Shown: positions 34,710 to 43,144 of the stretch, one piece after another
Layout: each line of letters starts with the position of its first letter
Position numbering within the stretch: the stretch's first letter is position 1
Program-made: the position numbers and the translations under genes
Notes under the pieces: generated by a model
The model's database searches: none
Told to the model about the DNA's origin: nothing
Seen by the model: only the letters and a program-made list of their open reading frames with translations
NCBI GenBank assembly: GCA_947493885.1
Contig: CANLTE010000005.1
Location: 62,001-126,000 of the forward strand
Direction of reading: 5' to 3'
Origin: an uncultured Maribacter sp.
Lineage (GTDB): Bacteria > Bacteroidota > Bacteroidia > Flavobacteriales > Flavobacteriaceae
Length of the DNA stretch: 64,000 bases

Positions 34710-35744
34710 TCAATAAACCTCTAGCTTATCGTACACCTTTTCGATTTCTTTATCAAGGTAAGACTGTGCGAAATGTACATAGCGGTAAAAGGAGCTACTA
34801 TTGGCACTGTGCCCACTAATGTTTCTGACCAAATGTTCTGGCATACCCAAAATAAGCATGGTAGTAATGGCTGTTCGTCGCATCATATGTGAGCTCATTT
34901 TATCGCAAAAACGCTCGGCAATTTTTGTTTTTACATGTGTTTTTCCCATACGCTCTCGTGAAAGCTCAACTGGTGCTGTAAAACCCGCCTTTTCTCCTAT
35001 TTGTTTTAGCGTTTTATTAAAGTTAAACAAGGTTATTGGCGTAAAAACGGGTGTTTTACTTGCTTTTGACTTGTATTTGTTAACAATGTCAACTGCATAT
35101 ACGGGTAATTTTATTGCGCTGTAACTTTTTGTTTTTTTACTCTTAACCTTTAAATACCATTCGTTATTTTGAAATTCAAAGTTTTTATTAGTCAACCTAA
35201 AAATATCTGAAAAACGTAAGCCAGTAATGCATCCAAAAACAAAAATATCCTTTATTCGTTTTTCGCCAGTAGTAAGTTGCGTTTCAAAAATAGTATCATG
35301 GATTAAAAACTTTAGTTGCTCTGGGGAGAGTACTAAAATTGCTACTTCCTCTTTTCGGACATAAAAGAGTTTATGAAAATCTCCTGTATTATAGTGCTTT
35401 TCATTTTTAAGGTAATTAAAAAAAGTACGTATTTGTTTCATGTTAGCTCCAACATAATTGTCATAACATCCTTTTTTGTACATAAAATCAGAAAATTTAC
35501 GGTAAAACTTTTTCCAATAGTTTTTCTCCGAAGCTATTTCGCGTTTGGTTAATCTTTGAGCGTCGCAGATTCTAAGTTCAAAATTTTCTGTATTTGTAAA
35601 TTCAATAAGATTATGTAAAACGTAACGATAATTGTTAATAGTGCCTTTTGTTATTTTGTTACCATTCTTTTTTAGTCTTTTTCCAGTTTCAGAATCCCGA
35701 ATAAATTGTTTAAATAAGGGTAAAATTAGTGTGGTTTTTTTCAT
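34710..35744 (-). CDS. Tyrosine site-specific recombinase/integrase
   Basis: The start at 35744 (MKKTTLILPLF) is preferred; an upstream ATG at 35789 lies inside a hairpin. The protein has an SAM-like N-terminal core-binding domain (residues 1-140) and a catalytic domain with Arg in TGLRFSD, His-x-x-Arg in SSHMMRRT, His in SGHSAN and the likely nucleophile Tyr in FYRYVHF. All key residues are present, so it is probably active. It lies between the two inverted Rhs tips and converges on the decayed transposase, 13 bases apart. It could be the remnant integrase of a mobile element or drive rearrangement of this locus; no attachment sites are certain. Confidence 0.85.
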   Translation of the reverse strand: MKKTTLILPLFKQFIRDSETGKRLKKNGNKITKGTINNYRYVLHNLIEFTNTENFELRICDAQRLTKREIASEKNYWKKFYRKFSDFMYKKGCYDNYVGANMKQIRTFFNYLKNEKHYNTGDFHKLFYVRKEEVAILVLSPEQLKFLIHDTIFETQLTTGEKRIKDIFVFGCITGLRFSDIFRLTNKNFEFQNNEWYLKVKSKKTKSYSAIKLPVYAVDIVNKYKSKASKTPVFTPITLFNFNKTLKQIGEKAGFTAPVELSRERMGKTHVKTKIAERFCDKMSSHMMRRTAITTMLILGMPEHLVRNISGHSANSSSFYRYVHFAQSYLDKEIEKVYDKLEVY

Positions 35745-35779
35745 AGTTAGCGTGCTTGTATTTATGCCATTAAAATACA

Positions 35780-35809
35780 AAAAAGACAATCAATGTTGAT
35801 TGTCTTTTT
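35780..35809. terminator. Strong bidirectional hairpin terminator upstream of the recombinase
   Basis: A perfect 14-bp stem (AAAAAGACAATCAA with TTGATTGTCTTTTT) and a 2-base loop. The A and T runs on both sides make it a Rho-independent terminator for either strand. It lies 36 bases before the recombinase start and can insulate or attenuate it. Confidence 0.75.
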
Positions 35810-35864
35810 ATATACTTTACTGTTATGAATTGTTTACTACCTTATTATTCATTTTTGTTGATAT

Positions 35865-35899
35865 GGCACTAGTTGTAAACTAGCGCTAGCGGGGGAAAG
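35865..35899. repeat. REP-like hairpin element 2 (inverted relative to element 1)
   Basis: CTAGTT-GTA-AACTAG forms a 6-bp stem, followed by the palindrome CTAGCGCTAG and GGGGGAAAG. Its reverse complement aligns with element 1 (CTTTCCCC, CGCTAG, ACTAGTG in the same order). It lies about 30 bases after the stop of the second partner gene. Confidence 0.65.
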
Positions 35900-35930
35900 T
35901 TGTCTGTTAGTATAGTTTCTTTGCTATAAT

Positions 35931-36530
35931 TCATTTTTTAGGTTTTATCGATATTATTTTTGTTAAATAATAAATTTTTACTTCTTTCTCTAGTATTAAT
36001 TTACAACCATTTTCATCTATTGCATAAGTCTTTCCTTTACCACCATAAAGGCACTCAAAATCAATTTCATATAACAAATACTTAAGTTTTCCATCAGTTG
36101 AATAGTCAACATCATAATCTAAAGATTTTTTAGCGTTTCTGATATGCTTTTTAACCTTTCTAACCTGTTTTTTCGTTAAATTATACTTTAATGTATCTGT
36201 TTTTATGTTTGGATTCTCTATAAATTCTGATAATTCTAAATCATCTATTTTGCTCCCTAATTTTAAACTTAATTCTATAGTAGGTTGCCTATAAATGGTA
36301 TCGTACTCAAAGGTATTTCTATCTTCATAAAAGGGTATTAGTTCTGGAGTTTTGCTAAGACCTATTGGCGAAAAATTTGAACATACATTAAATTCATTCT
36401 TATTACATAACTCTAAGGCCAAAACCTTCTTAAATCTAATTACTTCTATATCTTTTTCGTTAATTTGAGAAAAGGATACTTCTACAAATAGACAGAGTAT
36501 TAATATTAAAATAAAATTAGTTGTTTTCAA
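35931..36530 (-). CDS. Exported protein overlapping Rhs tip 2, candidate immunity protein
   Basis: The 199-residue protein has a signal peptide ([21 protein letters not shown]), so it is periplasmic. No family is recognised. There are Lys-rich helical ([17 protein letters not shown]) and beta segments, and a pair of Cys near residues 45-50. Its ATG lies 14 bases inside the end of the Rhs tip gene, exactly as in the first cassette. By position it is the likely immunity partner of the metalloprotease-like tip. Codon use is strongly AT-biased, like the first cassette. Confidence 0.6.
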   Translation of the reverse strand: MKTTNFILILILCLFVEVSFSQINEKDIEVIRFKKVLALELCNKNEFNVCSNFSPIGLSKTPELIPFYEDRNTFEYDTIYRQPTIELSLKLGSKIDDLELSEFIENPNIKTDTLKYNLTKKQVRKVKKHIRNAKKSLDYDVDYSTDGKLKYLLYEIDFECLYGGKGKTYAIDENGCKLILEKEVKIYYLTKIISIKPKK

Positions 36531-37629
36531 TTGTTGATCTATTGGTTTTATCGTTAATAATTGTTCTTGAATTTTGAGTTGACGGTTTTATTTTCCCACT
36601 AGACCCATCGTTACTTTGTAAGCCTTCCTGTTCATATTCGTATTCTCCATTTCCATCTCCATCTGATCCGTGTTTATGGGCTTTCGCCATATTATGACCT
36701 CCCTCATGAACAATGATATCCATTAAGGAAAGATCAGTTTTCCTATCACTATTTATGTATATAAAATTATAATCTGGTAATCCTAAATAACCCTCCGAAA
36801 CAGCTGCTCCACCAGTATTAGGGTCAAATTTAGTATTCAATCTGGCAGCGAAGAGAGTAAGAGTTTTCAAACCATCGTTATTTGTTGTTTCTGCCATATT
36901 ATATAATTGCTTTAACTGACCTTTTCTGGACATTTTATTCATAATTAAACCTCTAGACTTTGGGTCTCCTTTCATAAAATTAATCATTCCATTAATTGTT
37001 CTTTCTTTAGTGATGTTGATATCATATTGAATATCAACTTTATAATAAGAGGTAATGCCATTATCCACTAACTTCTTAGCAAATTTGGCTCTTTTTTCAT
37101 CAGAAAGTTTAGGATTATTAGCTTTTTGAGCCCACTTCAAATGATCTCCTTCTAAAAACTTTGCTTCTGTTTTGGAGGTTGGTAATGTTATAACATAATC
37201 GATGTAATTACCATCAGAAAACCTTTTATTAAAAGAAGTTGGGTTAATACTATTTTTTGATAACCCTCCTATAGGATTCTCTTCAAGAATTTTATAATCT
37301 AGTTTAATTGTAATTTTTGCCTTGCCTGGTTCATTTATCGTAGGGTTGCTAGATTTAGCAACAATCAATTTTTCTCCACCTTCTAATTCGATAGCATCTA
37401 TCGCTCTATTTTCACTAAAAGCATAGGGTGAGTTATGTGGATATTGTTTAAAAAGCGGATCCACAGCAAAAAACCTCCCAACTCTCGGATCATGCATCCT
37501 AAACTTATAATTTAAGCTGTTTCCTTCTCCTTTAATTTCATTATCCATTTCTTGACCTTGGAAGCCATAACGGTAATCACTTGTGCTACCTTTACGTCCA
37601 GGCAGTAGCATTCCAAAAGGATAGTAATC
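36517..37629 (-). pseudogene. 5'-truncated Rhs tip 2 with an HExxHxxxxxH metalloprotease-like C-terminus
   Basis: Homology to Rhs begins exactly at DYYPFGM (37629), preceded in frame by TAA, so the rest of an Rhs gene is missing. Translation could begin at ATG 37611. The core ([35 protein letters not shown]) is followed by about 280 unique residues. Residues 302-312 of the 364-residue ORF read [11 protein letters not shown], a zinc site with the spacing of metzincins but Ala where these usually have Gly. A partner gene overlaps its end by 14 bases. It is either an orphan toxin cassette or a donor for tip replacement. Confidence 0.75.
37378..37629 (-). repeat. Inverted Rhs-core homology arm, copy 2
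   Basis: This is the counterpart of 32436-32687 in opposite orientation, 252 bases in both. It starts at the same codon as the identical block and is preceded by unrelated DNA. Confidence 0.85.
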
Positions 37630-37747
37630 TTACACTAAGAGACATCAATATTTATAAGAACTTAGCAATATTAAATACTTGGTTAAATTAGCATCTTTTG
37701 GTTAAAAAACGATAAAATTTATATAAAAAATTTCATCGGAATATTAG

Positions 37748-37755
37748 TATTTTTG
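37748..37755 (+). promoter_or_regulatory. -7 promoter box
   Basis: TATTTTTG fits TAnnTTTG and lies 21 bases before the start of the gene at 37777. No TTG is found at the usual -33 distance. Confidence 0.4.
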
Positions 37756-37776
37756 TGTGCCATTAACTGTAAAGCC

Positions 37777-38847
37777 ATGAAAGTATTTTCTTTATTTGTA
37801 TTACTATGTCTTTTAACCCTTGTAAGCCTAAATGCACAAGTGAAAATTGGAGATAATCCAGAAGTTATCCACCAAGCTTCAGTTTTAGAATTGCAAAGTA
37901 GCGACAAAGCATTTGTTATTCCGCGCATGACTACAACACAAATGAATGCCATAACTCCACTCGAAGGCGCATTGGTTTATAATACCAATGTGGATTGCGT
38001 GCACTATTTTAATGGTGTACAATGGGTTAACCTTTGCCAAAATGGTGGTACTAATGGCACTATAGTTAGTACTGCTCCAGATAATGCAATTACCAATAAC
38101 AATGGAGCATATTACAGCGACACCTACTTACAAACACAAATTACCACGAACAAAAGTAATATGGACAATCATATTATTTCAGATGAGGACAAGGATGCCG
38201 CTAACGAACTAACGGACTTACAACTTAATGGTAGTATAATTACCTTATCTAACCCACTAACAAGTGGAAACCAAATAGATATTGCTCCGCTGCTGGGCTC
38301 TGGAGGTGGCAGTAATTTATCTAATACCAACTTAACACAAGCCACCGAGGACAGAACCTATAATTTAAACAGTCAAAATTTGAACTTTTCGGGTGCAGGA
38401 ACGGTTGCTATTGGCGATTTTGGAAGCAATACACCTACCGAGAAATTACATATTGCGGGTAATGTTAGAGTAAATGGTCATATTTTAGATTCTGATGGCG
38501 ATACTGGTAATCCTAGTGAATTGTTAAGTGCAACAGCTACAGGTACCAATTGGGTCTCCGCAAATGTAAATAGCCCTTTTCATGCTTTCGGAAAATTTAA
38601 TGGAGTTAATCCTCTTAATGTACAAAATGTGGCGTTTGCCAGTAGTTTTGGAACAGGTATTTATCAAGTAGAGTTTTCTACAAGTGCAAGCTCAAACCAT
38701 TACATAATTAACGTATCTGTTTTAAACAGTAGTGAAGCATCAATTGTGATTACTTCGCAAACAATATCAGGATTTACAGTTAGAATTTATGGTAATTCTG
38801 GAGCCCTAACGGATTCTGCATGGTATTTTTCTATAATAGATTTATAG
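37777..38847 (+). CDS. Exported repeat/fibre-like protein of unknown function
   Basis: The start at 37777 gives a signal peptide (MKVFSLFVLLCLLTLVSLNAQ); the ATG at 37753 overlaps the promoter box. Residues 22-100 contain the pattern VKIGDNPEVIHQASVLELQSS ... RMTTTQM ... GALVYNTN ... FNGVQWVN, which is common at the start of large secreted Flavobacteriaceae proteins. A Ser/Thr/Asn-rich middle and a beta-rich C-terminal domain (about 255-356) follow. No sorting domain for type IX secretion is seen. It lies directly outside the Rhs locus but reads away from it; a structural surface role is likely. Confidence 0.55.
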   Translation: MKVFSLFVLLCLLTLVSLNAQVKIGDNPEVIHQASVLELQSSDKAFVIPRMTTTQMNAITPLEGALVYNTNVDCVHYFNGVQWVNLCQNGGTNGTIVSTAPDNAITNNNGAYYSDTYLQTQITTNKSNMDNHIISDEDKDAANELTDLQLNGSIITLSNPLTSGNQIDIAPLLGSGGGSNLSNTNLTQATEDRTYNLNSQNLNFSGAGTVAIGDFGSNTPTEKLHIAGNVRVNGHILDSDGDTGNPSELLSATATGTNWVSANVNSPFHAFGKFNGVNPLNVQNVAFASSFGTGIYQVEFSTSASSNHYIINVSVLNSSEASIVITSQTISGFTVRIYGNSGALTDSAWYFSIIDL

Positions 38848-38861
38848 CCTAACAACCTACA

Positions 38862-39887
38862 CTACAAAACTTTATTCTTATTGGTAGAGTTCCGAACTAT
38901 CAAATACGATTTTAAGGTTTTTGTTTCGTACGTCGCATTAGCATTGTCTATTTGCTTTAAAATAAGTTTGGCAGCCTCTTCACCCATAGCTCGTGAAGGT
39001 TGATCTACACTGGTTAATGAGGGTTCAAGTAATTCACCTACAGGCTCGTTGTTAAAGCCTACAACCGAAACTTCCTCGGGCATTTTAATACCACGTTCTT
39101 TTGCTGCTAACATTACATTTATAGCCACTTGATCACTAAATGCCAGAACTCCGTCAGGGTAATTTGGTAAATACAATAATTTACGCGCAGCGCTCAACAT
39201 ACTATCTTTATGAAATTTGGTATACACCAATAAATCATTATCAAAGGTTAATCCATGTTCCTTTAATGCGGCTTTATACCCTTCTGCCCTATCGCTATTT
39301 ATCTGTAAAATTTTTGGACCACCCAAAAAAGCAATCTTTTTACACCCAATAGAAATCATATGAGCCGTAGCATCAAAAGCGGCTTTAAAATTGTCAATAA
39401 TAACTTTGTCGGTAGTAATCTCATTGCACTTTCTATTGAAAAAAACCAAGGGAATTTTATTCTTCTGTAAAGCTTCAAAATGGCTAAAATCAGTAGTTTC
39501 ACTTGCTAAAGAAGCAATAACACCAGCTACTTTTAATCCCATAAGTTCTTTTACAATGCTGCGTTCTCGTTCTTGACTTTCGTTAGACTGACATACAATA
39601 ATATGCATATCGCGGGTTTCCGCAATTTTTTCGATACCACTAATTGCCTGCGCATATAAGTGATACCCAACCTCAGGAACTATCACACCTATAAGTCTAC
39701 TTGGCCCATCATTTTCAAAATACACAAACTCAGACGAAACATAACCCATTTCTGTGGCGAGTTTTACAATACGTCTACTTGTTTTTTTACCTATCCTTGA
39801 ATGCCCTTTAAGTGCTCTTGACACTGTAGAAATAGAAACCTTTGCTGCCTCTGCAATATCTTTAAGTGTGGGCTGAGATTTTTTCAT
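38862..39887 (-). CDS. LacI-family transcriptional regulator
   Basis: The 341-residue protein has the LacI HTH (TLKDIAEAAKVSISTVSRALKG, residues 6-27), the hinge helix region and a periplasmic-binding-protein-like effector domain (IGVIVPEVGYHLYAQ, VVGFNNEPVGELLEPSLTSV). It is divergent from the acid-sugar operon. Two inverted repeats of TGCGCAA type lie in the gap, one close to each start codon, so it should repress both itself and the operon until a sugar acid or a derivative binds. Confidence 0.88.
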   Translation of the reverse strand: MKKSQPTLKDIAEAAKVSISTVSRALKGHSRIGKKTSRRIVKLATEMGYVSSEFVYFENDGPSRLIGVIVPEVGYHLYAQAISGIEKIAETRDMHIIVCQSNESQERERSIVKELMGLKVAGVIASLASETTDFSHFEALQKNKIPLVFFNRKCNEITTDKVIIDNFKAAFDATAHMISIGCKKIAFLGGPKILQINSDRAEGYKAALKEHGLTFDNDLLVYTKFHKDSMLSAARKLLYLPNYPDGVLAFSDQVAINVMLAAKERGIKMPEEVSVVGFNNEPVGELLEPSLTSVDQPSRAMGEEAAKLILKQIDNANATYETKTLKSYLIVRNSTNKNKVL

Positions 39888-39906
39888 ATAGCAAAAATAA
39901 TACTTT

Positions 39907-39924
39907 TGCGCAAAAATTTGCGCA
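39907..39924. promoter_or_regulatory. LacI-type operator near the regulator gene
   Basis: TGCGCAA-AAAT-TTGCGCA, a perfect inverted repeat with a 4-base spacer, begins 20 bases upstream of the lacI-type start codon. Confidence 0.7.
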
Positions 39925-40005
39925 AAAAATAATTAAATTTAATTAGTATGGCATTTTATTTTAAGTATATTTGAGTTTTAACAGTGAATTCGATTTTTTA
40001 ATAAA

Positions 40006-40022
40006 TGCGCAATTTTTGCGCA
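40006..40022. promoter_or_regulatory. LacI-type operator near the acid-sugar operon
   Basis: TGCGCAA-TTT-TTGCGCA has identical arms to the first site but a 3-base spacer. It ends 14 bases before the first structural gene and about 98 bases from the other site, a distance that would allow DNA looping. Confidence 0.72.
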
Positions 40023-40036
40023 AATTTACACTTCTC

Positions 40037-41116
40037 ATGAGTAAAACGTATAAAATTGCCGTAATAAATGGCGACGGTATTGGTGCCGAAATTGTTCCAG
40101 CTGGCGTGGCTGTATTAGATGCAGTAGCAGAAAAACATGGTATAACTATTGAAAAAAAAATGTTTCCATATGGTGCTGGTTACTACAAAGCCCATGGAAA
40201 ATTTATGGCAGATAATGCCCTAGAAGAACTCAAAGGCTTTGACGCTATTTTCTTTGGAGCTGTTGGTCTTCCTGAAATTGATGACACGCTACCCGCAAGA
40301 GACTATACATTTAAAGTACGTACAACCTTTAAACAATATGTAAACTACAGACCCGTAAAACTATTTGCTGGTTTAGAAAGTCCGTTGCGTGCTAAAAAAA
40401 GTGAGGATATAGATTTTGTTGTTGTACGAGAAAATAATGAAGGTGAATTTGTACAAACAGGAACAACCATGTACCCAGATCAAGCAGAAGGTATGGCTAT
40501 GGATACTAGTATTTTTACCCGATTTGGCATAGAACGTATTGCACATTACTCCTTTAAATTGGCTAGAAAAAGAAAAAACAGAGTAACTAACGTAACCAAG
40601 TCTAATACACTTATAAACAGTTTAGCGTATTGGGATAAAGTTATTGCTGAAGTTGCGGAACAATATCCAGATGTTGAGTATCATAAAATGTATATAGATA
40701 ATGCATCGGCTAGTTTTGTATTGCGTCCAGAAGTTTTTGATGTAATACTTACAACAAACTTATTTGGAGACATCTTATCTGACCTAGGTGGAGCCATTAT
40801 GGGAAGTTTAGGACTAGGTGGAAGTGGAAACATTAATCCGGAAAGTGAATTTCCATCAATGTTTGAGCCAATTCATGGTTCCGCTCCAGATATAGCAGGT
40901 CAAAATATTGCAAATCCTATTGGTCAAATATGGTCTGCAGCCATAATGTTAGAACACTTAGGAGAAAAAGAAGCTGCAAAAGATATTGTAGCAGGTATTG
41001 AGCATGCAACAGCACAAGGAAACTTAACAAAAGACCTTGGCGGAACTGCATCAACAACGGACATTGCTAACCGTGTAGCTGAGTTTATTCAAACATCAAA
41101 AACTGTAATAGCCTAA
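40037..41116 (+). CDS. Isocitrate/isopropylmalate dehydrogenase family enzyme (tartrate dehydrogenase-like)
   Basis: The start at 40037 (MSKTYKIAVINGDGIG) is used; an ATG at 39971 lies in the operator region. The protein of about 359 residues is a metal- and NAD-dependent beta-hydroxyacid oxidative decarboxylase. It has INGDGIGAEIV, RPVKLF, VVRENNEGEF, the catalytic Lys in VTKSNTL, the metal-binding Asp of NLFGDILSDLGG and the NAD loop EPIHGSAPDIAGQ. The closest named relatives are tartrate/D-malate dehydrogenases such as TtuC. The DUF1537 kinase in the same operon suggests its substrate may be a phosphorylated four-carbon acid. Confidence 0.83.
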   Translation: MSKTYKIAVINGDGIGAEIVPAGVAVLDAVAEKHGITIEKKMFPYGAGYYKAHGKFMADNALEELKGFDAIFFGAVGLPEIDDTLPARDYTFKVRTTFKQYVNYRPVKLFAGLESPLRAKKSEDIDFVVVRENNEGEFVQTGTTMYPDQAEGMAMDTSIFTRFGIERIAHYSFKLARKRKNRVTNVTKSNTLINSLAYWDKVIAEVAEQYPDVEYHKMYIDNASASFVLRPEVFDVILTTNLFGDILSDLGGAIMGSLGLGGSGNINPESEFPSMFEPIHGSAPDIAGQNIANPIGQIWSAAIMLEHLGEKEAAKDIVAGIEHATAQGNLTKDLGGTASTTDIANRVAEFIQTSKTVIA

Positions 41117-41122
41117 AATTAT

Positions 41123-41758
41123 ATGATCGATAAAAAAATTATTGATCTTACATTACCTATTAACTCAAATGTAAGCGGAGTATCCATTACCCCTGCGAAA
41201 ACCTTAGCAGCTGATGGCTGGAATGCCACAACGCTGCATCTTTATTCGCATAGCGGCACTCATATGGATGCTCCCGTACACTTTGAAGTTAACAATCAAA
41301 CTATAGATACTATTCCAGTTAATAGATTTATCTCGGAAGCATGGGTTGTAGATTTAAGACATGTTCAACCCTCCCAAACGTTAACCGTAGCAGATATGAA
41401 TCCTATAGCAACTAATGTTCAAAAAGGACAAAGTATTTTGTTGCATACGGGTTGGAGCAAAAAATTAGGCACAGATACTTATCGAAATCAACTGCCTAAA
41501 ATTAGCCCAGAATTAGCGCTTTGGTTTGGCAAAAAAGGAGTGAATATATTAGGCGTTGAACCTCCTTCGGTTGCTGATGTAAATAACATAAAAGAGGTTA
41601 CGGAAATCCATACCATTTTAATGGAAAACAATGTGGTAATTGTAGAAGGACTCACTAATCTTGAACAGTTATCCAAAAATAAAATAACTTTAATTGCGCT
41701 GCCCCTAAAAGTAGAAAATGGTGATGGCGCGCCAGCCAGAGTAATCGCTATAGAATAA
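41123..41758 (+). CDS. Cyclase-family (kynurenine formamidase-like) metal hydrolase
   Basis: The 211-residue protein of the PF04199 group has the metal-binding motif HSGTHMDAPVHF (near residue 48), VDLRHV and ILLHTGW. These enzymes hydrolyse amide, ester or lactone bonds using Zn or Mn. In this operon an acid-sugar lactone is a reasonable substrate, which is inference. It starts 6 bases after the dehydrogenase gene. Confidence 0.8.
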   Translation: MIDKKIIDLTLPINSNVSGVSITPAKTLAADGWNATTLHLYSHSGTHMDAPVHFEVNNQTIDTIPVNRFISEAWVVDLRHVQPSQTLTVADMNPIATNVQKGQSILLHTGWSKKLGTDTYRNQLPKISPELALWFGKKGVNILGVEPPSVADVNNIKEVTEIHTILMENNVVIVEGLTNLEQLSKNKITLIALPLKVENGDGAPARVIAIE

Positions 41759-41761
41759 GTT

Positions 41762-43144
41762 ATGACCTATAAAGCCATTTTACAATCTATTCGTGAAGGT
41801 GAACCTAATATTGGTCATTTAAATGATATTCTTGAGGAATTAAAAAGTAATCCCAAAACTATTGTAGTTTTAGATGATGACCCAACAGGAACGCAAACAC
41901 TTTATAATGTTCCTGTTATTACGCAATGGACAGAAAATGCAATCGAAAATGAAATAAAACACAGTCCGCTGTTTTTTATACTTACCAACTCCCGAAGCCT
42001 TCAGAGTGATGAGGCAAATGAATTGGGAAAATTATTGGGAGAACGTTTAAAAACGATGGCTGCAAAGCATCATAAAAAACTTATTGTTATCAGTAGAAGT
42101 GACTCCACTTTAAGAGGACATTACCCGAGTGAAGTAAATGCCCTAGCCAAAGGATTAGGATTACACTCTGCAAAACATATGATAATTCCAGCATTTTTTG
42201 AAGGCGGAAGGTATACTTTTAACGATATACATTATGTTCGTGAGGGTGATACTTTTACTCCAGCAGGGGAAACGCCATTTGCAAACGACAGCACTTTTGG
42301 TTATAAAAATTCCAATTTAAAAGACTGGATTCAAGAAAAAACCAACAGCCAAGTACCTTCTAAAATGGTATACAGTTTTGGTCTTGATAGTATCAGAAAC
42401 AATGATTCCAGTCAATTATCTAATGCTTTAGCTAGCAATCATAAATGCTATATTGCCAATGCTACAACCTATGGTGACCTAGGAAACATTGCCCTTGCAT
42501 GCCTAAAAAGTAACGCCCCATTAATTTATAGAACCGCAGCATCTTTTGTAAACGCCATAGCTGGAATTCCTCCTAAAGAATTGCTCTCAAAAAAAACAAT
42601 TCAGAATAACAACAACACAAATGGCGGACTGGTTGTTATTGGTTCTTATGTTCCAAAAACCACGGCGCAATTAAACCATATTACGAAAAAATTAGATGCC
42701 GATTTTTTTGAATTAAATGTAACCCAATTACTGGAGGATAGCACCTCAGCCAATAAACTAATTGAAATTTCCAAAAACATAGACAAACAAATTAAAAACG
42801 GAAAAACAGTTGTAGTTTATACAGGTAGACAAGTCATTACGGGAAAAACAAAACAAGAAAGCTTAAAAATTGTAAATCGGGTTTCAGGTTTCTTAATCTC
42901 TATTGTAAAAAATTTACAAATAGAACCTCGCTTTATTATAGCAAAAGGAGGTATTACCTCAAGTGATATAGCAGTAAAAGCGCTAAATATAACGCGTGCA
43001 AAAGTAGTAGGACAAATCATAAAGGGTTTGCCCGTATGGAAATTAGGAAACGAAGCCAAATTTCCAAATATGCACTATATAGTTTTTCCAGGTAATGTTG
43101 GCGGTGATGATGCTTTGTATAATCTTATAAATAAAATAACATGA
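41762..43144 (+). CDS. Four-carbon acid sugar kinase (DUF1537 family)
   Basis: The 460-residue kinase has the N-terminal VLDDDPTGTQ (near residue 38), SRSDSTLRGHYP (near 115) that binds the sugar acid, and a C-terminal nucleotide part with AKGGITSSD and KGLPVW. Characterised members phosphorylate D-threonate, L-threonate, D-erythronate or related acids at C4. The gene lies 3 bases after the cyclase gene and its TGA overlaps the ATG of the transporter gene (ATGA). The exact stereochemistry cannot be read from the sequence. Confidence 0.87.
   Translation: MTYKAILQSIREGEPNIGHLNDILEELKSNPKTIVVLDDDPTGTQTLYNVPVITQWTENAIENEIKHSPLFFILTNSRSLQSDEANELGKLLGERLKTMAAKHHKKLIVISRSDSTLRGHYPSEVNALAKGLGLHSAKHMIIPAFFEGGRYTFNDIHYVREGDTFTPAGETPFANDSTFGYKNSNLKDWIQEKTNSQVPSKMVYSFGLDSIRNNDSSQLSNALASNHKCYIANATTYGDLGNIALACLKSNAPLIYRTAASFVNAIAGIPPKELLSKKTIQNNNNTNGGLVVIGSYVPKTTAQLNHITKKLDADFFELNVTQLLEDSTSANKLIEISKNIDKQIKNGKTVVVYTGRQVITGKTKQESLKIVNRVSGFLISIVKNLQIEPRFIIAKGGITSSDIAVKALNITRAKVVGQIIKGLPVWKLGNEAKFPNMHYIVFPGNVGGDDALYNLINKIT

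Noticed and set aside
35424-35434. AGTACGTAT in the recombinase gene
   Set aside because: A single half-site in coding sequence; no palindrome and no promoter box.
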